In this document: piece after piece, positions 63,961 to 64,000 of the stretch
Layout of the letters: the number at the start of each line of letters is the position of its first letter
Numbering within the stretch: position 1 is the stretch's first letter
Assembly (NCBI GenBank): GCA_963921935.1
Contig: OY998175.1
Location: 264,237,709-264,301,708 of the forward strand
Origin: Galeruca laticollis
Lineage: Eukaryota; Arthropoda; Insecta; Coleoptera; Chrysomelidae
DNA: 64,000 nucleotides
Direction of reading: 5' to 3'
Program-made: the position numbers and the translations under genes
The notes under the pieces: model-generated
Databases searched by the model: none
Told to the model about the DNA's origin: nothing
What the model saw: only the letters and a program-made list of their open reading frames with translations

Positions 63961-64000
63961 CTTTAGAAATAATCAGGTATTTTCGTATCTGATCTGCTAA

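Overview
The window looks like intergenic DNA from an AT-rich, transposon-crowded arthropod genome, most likely an insect. The grounds are several piggyBac-type elements, Jockey/R1/RTE non-LTR elements, Penelope-like elements, a short run of the insect telomere pentamer TTAGG and many (TA)n tracts. I recognise no host gene, rRNA or convincing tRNA. Almost all coding signal is transposase or reverse transcriptase, mostly broken. Boundaries rest on terminal inverted repeats and target-site duplications read by eye.

Layout. 1-0.5 kb: LINE and mariner-type scraps. 0.86-6.77 kb: decayed piggyBac (element A) whose intron holds a pogo-like element. 7.8-13.5 kb: (TA)n tracts, a ~175-bp tandem repeat, an inverted pair of hammerhead-ribozyme units and a Penelope GIY-YIG fragment. 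15.5-25.5 kb: a complete Ty3/gypsy-type retrotransposon with ~1.95-kb LTRs set in (TA)n. 25.5-28.3 kb: a small inverted-repeat element with a hammerhead-like core, a 5'-truncated RTE element and a third hammerhead unit. 28.4-34.1 kb: an R1-like LINE piece between two Jockey pieces, all minus strand.

34.255-37.852 kb: a foldback-type element with tandem-repeat termini and an exact 11-bp target duplication, holding a Tc1/mariner element. 38.9-39.75 kb: LINE RNase H remnant. 40.3-43.0 kb: piggyBac B. 43-48 kb: a MITE, a 60-bp minisatellite and duplicated LINE pieces. 48.8-49.4 kb: second locus of the ~175-bp repeat. 50-52 kb: Penelope-like element with an inverted partial copy. 53.275-55.592 kb: piggyBac C, apparently intact. 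56.2-57.2 kb: LINE split by a hAT-like MITE that carries TTAGG repeats. 58.4-60.75 kb: piggyBac D. The rest to 63.5 kb is featureless; a mariner-type C-terminal fragment lies at the right edge.

The elements do not form a pathway; they record nested insertion. The most interesting items are the hammerhead-ribozyme family joined to (TA)n, the intact piggyBac C, the foldback element, and four unrelated piggyBac families within 64 kb.
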